64,000 nucleotides of DNA from positions 45,839-109,838 of the forward strand of contig JADCIX010000023.1 of the NCBI GenBank assembly GCA_020247545.1. Direction: 5' to 3'. The DNA is from Rhodocyclaceae bacterium. GTDB lineage: Bacteria > Pseudomonadota > Gammaproteobacteria > Burkholderiales > Usitatibacteraceae. The first letter of the stretch is position 1, and the number at the start of each line of letters is the position of its first letter. Below are positions 61,471 to 64,000 of the stretch, one piece after another. Under the pieces are notes generated by a model. It saw nothing but the letters and a program-made list of their open reading frames with translations, did no database searches and had not been told where the DNA came from. The translations under genes were made by a program, and so were the position numbers.

Positions 61471-63816
61471 ATGAACTCAACCTATTTTGAATATTGGTCC
61501 CGCCGTGTTGGCACTGCGCTGGTGTTTGGTGTGCTGAGTGCCTGTGCGCTGTTGCAGCCGCCCGTTGATGATTCAAAACCTGCCTCAACCATAACTGAGG
61601 TTAACCCACCAGTCGTTGTTGCTGCTTCAGCACCAAGCTCGTCAGACACGTCTGCCAAACCTGCGGCTCCTGCCGCACCAGCTCCAGCTGCGGCAGTCCC
61701 CACGAATCCGACAAATACGAGTGCCGAGGCAGGGCGCCGTACCGCCCCGCCGCCAATTCCTGATGCATCCCGGCTCTATCCGGGGTCGGGCCAATTTGTG
61801 AGGCCGCCATCGGCACCGGTACCGTCGGCCAAAGGACCGGAAGAGTTCACGCTCAACTACGAGTCGCTCGATATTCGTGCGGTCGTGCAGTCAATTCTGG
61901 GCGACATGTTGCGCGAGTCGTTTTCGATTCATCCGCAGACCACCGGCAATGTCACGATTCGGCTGTCGAAACCGGTTCCGCGCGGTGAACTAATTCCGAC
62001 GCTTGAAATGTTGCTTCGCCAAAACGGCCAGATCATGGTCAAGGAAGATGGTATCTACAGGATCATGCCAGCGGCAGTCGGTACACGCGGCTCGGTGACG
62101 CCACAGGTGATGACCGCACCCGCGCAGTTGCCTAACGGTTACAGCGTGCAGATTGTGCAACTGCGTTTTGCCGGCGTGCGCGACATGCAGCGCATTCTCG
62201 AACCCTATGCAGTTGAGCCGCAGTCCTCAATCCGTATTGATGAATTGCGCAATCTCGTCATCTTGTCCGGCACACAACGCGAGCTCAAACATATGCTCGA
62301 AGTGATCGATATTTTTGACGTCGATTATCTTGCCGGCTATTCGGTGGGCTTGTTCCCGATGCAAACCGACGTCAAAGCGTTGTCGGCTGATTTAGATCGT
62401 ATCTTTGGTGGTGGCGGCACTGGTGCGGCAGCAACACCGAGCCCGCTCGCCGGTATTGTGCGGATTGTGCCGATCGAACGACTCAACGGTCTGTTGGTGA
62501 TCACCACGCAACCGCGTTACCTGGAAGAAGCGAAGAAGTGGATTGATCGGTTGGACAAAGGCGGCGGTTTGGCTGGTGGCACCCGACTCAATGTGTACCC
62601 GGTGCAAAACGGACGCGCCGACCGCCTCGCGCAGTTGTTGACTGACATCTACGGTAACCGGCAGGGCGGTGCCACGGGTACCGGCGCGACCCTGGCACCC
62701 GGCGCACGACCCGCCACCACCACCACACCCGGCACACCGGCACAGCCGGGAGGCGGGGGCCAGGTTGCCCAAGGCGGTGCGTTCGGCGCTTTCCTGTCAA
62801 ATATTTTTCAGTCTAGCGGCACGGCGGTATCAAAAGACACCCGCATCATTGCGGACGATGACAACAATGCCTTGTTGATACTTGCCTCGCCAGCCGACTA
62901 CGAAACCATCCTCGCCGCGCTTCGCCAGCTCGACGTGCCTCGTCGTCAGGTGCTCGTCGAGGTGTTGGTGGCAGAAGTCACGCTCACCGACGAACTTAAG
63001 TTCGGGATTGAGTGGTTTATCAATTCACGCAACAACACGGTTGGTGCGCTGCGCAATCTGGGGGGTGACAGCTCGATTCTTCCGCGCGTCTTACCGCAGA
63101 CGCCGGGCCTCGGTGGTGCGCTCGATCCGCGTGGAACATACCCAGGGACATCAACAACAATTGTGCCGTCAACACCAGGTTTGCAATTGATCAACCTGGT
63201 TGGCACGGATATTCGCGCGGTGCTTCAAGCGCTCGGGCAAGATGGACGCGCGAGTGTTGAGTCGGCACCTAAGTTGCTCGTGCTCGACAACGCCAAGGGC
63301 ACCGTCAACGTCGGCACGCGTATCTCGGTCGAGACCGGTTCGTCTACTGGTTCCGGAACCGGTGGCAATACCGTCACCACACGCCAATACATCGACACCG
63401 GTGTGTTGTTGACCGTCACGCCGCGGATCAATGCAGGGGGCCGGGTGACACTCGATATCAACCAGGAAGTAAGTTCTGCGGGTGCGGCATCGAGCAACAA
63501 CCCACCGATCAATACACGCAAAGCGCAGACCACCGTCAACGTCGCCAGCGGCGAGACGATGGTGTTGGCGGGTCTTATCCAGAAAGATCGCGGCAGCGGT
63601 ACTCAGGGTGTTCCATTGCTCTCCAAAATTCCGATTATTGGCGGTTTATTCGGCACACAAACGTTCCGCAACAACCGCACGGAGCTCGTTGTGTTAATCA
63701 CGCCAACCGTGATCGCCAGCAACGACGAAGTGCGCGGTGTGACTGATGAGCTGCGCAAGAAGTTGCCGTCGCTTGAGCACCTGATGCAGCGAAAGACGGA
63801 GCCTACCGCCAAGTAG
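61471..63816 (+). CDS. gspD: Type II secretion secretin GspD
   Basis: GspD forms the outer-membrane channel for folded substrates. The 781-residue protein has a lipobox LSAC (Cys25), so it should be a self-piloting lipoprotein secretin. A Pro-, Ala- and Thr-rich linker (~35-120) precedes the N0-N3 ring domains. A Gly-rich spacer lies between N3 modules (~400-435). The secretin core ends VPLLSKIPIIGGLFGTQTF and ELVVLITPTVI. It is the last gene of the operon. Confidence 0.96.
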   Translation: MNSTYFEYWSRRVGTALVFGVLSACALLQPPVDDSKPASTITEVNPPVVVAASAPSSSDTSAKPAAPAAPAPAAAVPTNPTNTSAEAGRRTAPPPIPDASRLYPGSGQFVRPPSAPVPSAKGPEEFTLNYESLDIRAVVQSILGDMLRESFSIHPQTTGNVTIRLSKPVPRGELIPTLEMLLRQNGQIMVKEDGIYRIMPAAVGTRGSVTPQVMTAPAQLPNGYSVQIVQLRFAGVRDMQRILEPYAVEPQSSIRIDELRNLVILSGTQRELKHMLEVIDIFDVDYLAGYSVGLFPMQTDVKALSADLDRIFGGGGTGAAATPSPLAGIVRIVPIERLNGLLVITTQPRYLEEAKKWIDRLDKGGGLAGGTRLNVYPVQNGRADRLAQLLTDIYGNRQGGATGTGATLAPGARPATTTTPGTPAQPGGGGQVAQGGAFGAFLSNIFQSSGTAVSKDTRIIADDDNNALLILASPADYETILAALRQLDVPRRQVLVEVLVAEVTLTDELKFGIEWFINSRNNTVGALRNLGGDSSILPRVLPQTPGLGGALDPRGTYPGTSTTIVPSTPGLQLINLVGTDIRAVLQALGQDGRASVESAPKLLVLDNAKGTVNVGTRISVETGSSTGSGTGGNTVTTRQYIDTGVLLTVTPRINAGGRVTLDINQEVSSAGAASSNNPPINTRKAQTTVNVASGETMVLAGLIQKDRGSGTQGVPLLSKIPIIGGLFGTQTFRNNRTELVVLITPTVIASNDEVRGVTDELRKKLPSLEHLMQRKTEPTAK

Positions 63817-63874
63817 CCTCGACTAGAAGGAAAAACACCAGTAAAGACGGGCAGTTTCGAGCATTTACGCGGTA

Positions 63875-64000
63875 TCAACAGCAAATGCCGACCGGCGGAG
63901 GGCAATCAAATGCTACCTCAAACGGTGTCAGATAGCCCAGCGCGGCGCGCGGTGTGTGATTGTGTTTGTCCTCAATGCGCTTGATCCTCGCTGGACTGAC
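63875..64000 (-). mobile_element. Transposase C-terminal fragment (cut by window edge)
   Basis: The minus strand is open from base 64000 to a TGA at 63875-63877 and reads RIEDKHNHTPRAALGYLTPF with EVAF after it. This resembles the C-terminal end of DDE transposases of IS30 type (N..PR..LGY.TP.EVF pattern); IS3/IS481 types are less likely. The rest of the element lies outside the window. Confidence 0.6.

Overview
The window reads as a chromosome segment of a betaproteobacterium, probably Burkholderiales or an unclassified relative. The reasons are gene order (glnA, a DUF4124 protein, ntrB and ntrC together; atpIBEFHAGDC followed by glmU and glmS; pcm, rhodanese, tolC and waaA together), protein family type, and a mid-50s GC look. 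This is inferred from gene content, not from a phylogeny. No rRNA, tRNA or CRISPR array was seen.

Layout: (1) 1-4181, nitrogen regulation: the 3' end of glnA, a secreted DUF4124 protein, and the NtrB/NtrC two-component pair. (2) 4469-5431, a lone HMG-CoA-lyase-family gene on the minus strand. (3) 5679-16247, the complete F1Fo ATP synthase operon behind a clear sigma-70 promoter, then a terminator and glmU-glmS for UDP-GlcNAc supply. (4) 16248-30969, an accessory region: an M50-type membrane protease, an IS1380-like remnant, a markedly GC-rich MDR-type ABC exporter operon (HlyD adaptor, double ATPase, two permeases), a two-component system next to an S41-like lipoprotein, an FNT transporter between two copies of a repeat element, and a MarC protein. 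Two families of short interspersed repeats fill the gaps. (5) 30970-34940, a TPP riboswitch and thiC followed 12 bp later by a large unrecognised protein with a nuclease-like C-terminus. (6) 35000-38255, methyltransferases, a TetR regulator with a palindromic operator candidate, and a rhodanese. (7) 38345-51710, envelope genes: TolC, WaaA, WaaC, a core glycosyltransferase, dTDP-rhamnose genes rfbBAC, an RfbD-aminotransferase fusion, a GNAT acetyltransferase, the Wzm/Wzt O-antigen exporter and a two-part glycosyltransferase. (8) 51931-63816, a type II secretion operon in the order gspE F G H I J K L M, a GspC/N-like gene, then gspD. The right edge holds the 3' end of a transposase.

The rfb-wzm-wzt-glycosyltransferase block forms one tightly overlapped operon. 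It can make dTDP-L-rhamnose and, by inference, an N-acetylated amino-6-deoxysugar, build an O-chain and export it by the ABC route. The waa genes beside it make the lipid A-Kdo-heptose core. The T2SS operon carries every inner-membrane and pseudopilin component plus the secretin.

The observations I rate highest are: the RfbD::DegT fusion; the gspI gene whose ribosome-binding site and leader peptide appear to come from an inserted 51-bp tandem repeat; the pair of inverted-repeat elements bracketing the FNT gene; the repeat family at 16.4, 24.4 and 28.3 kb that keeps a common peptide reading; and the nuclease-like protein apparently read through from a TPP-riboswitch-controlled thiC transcript.
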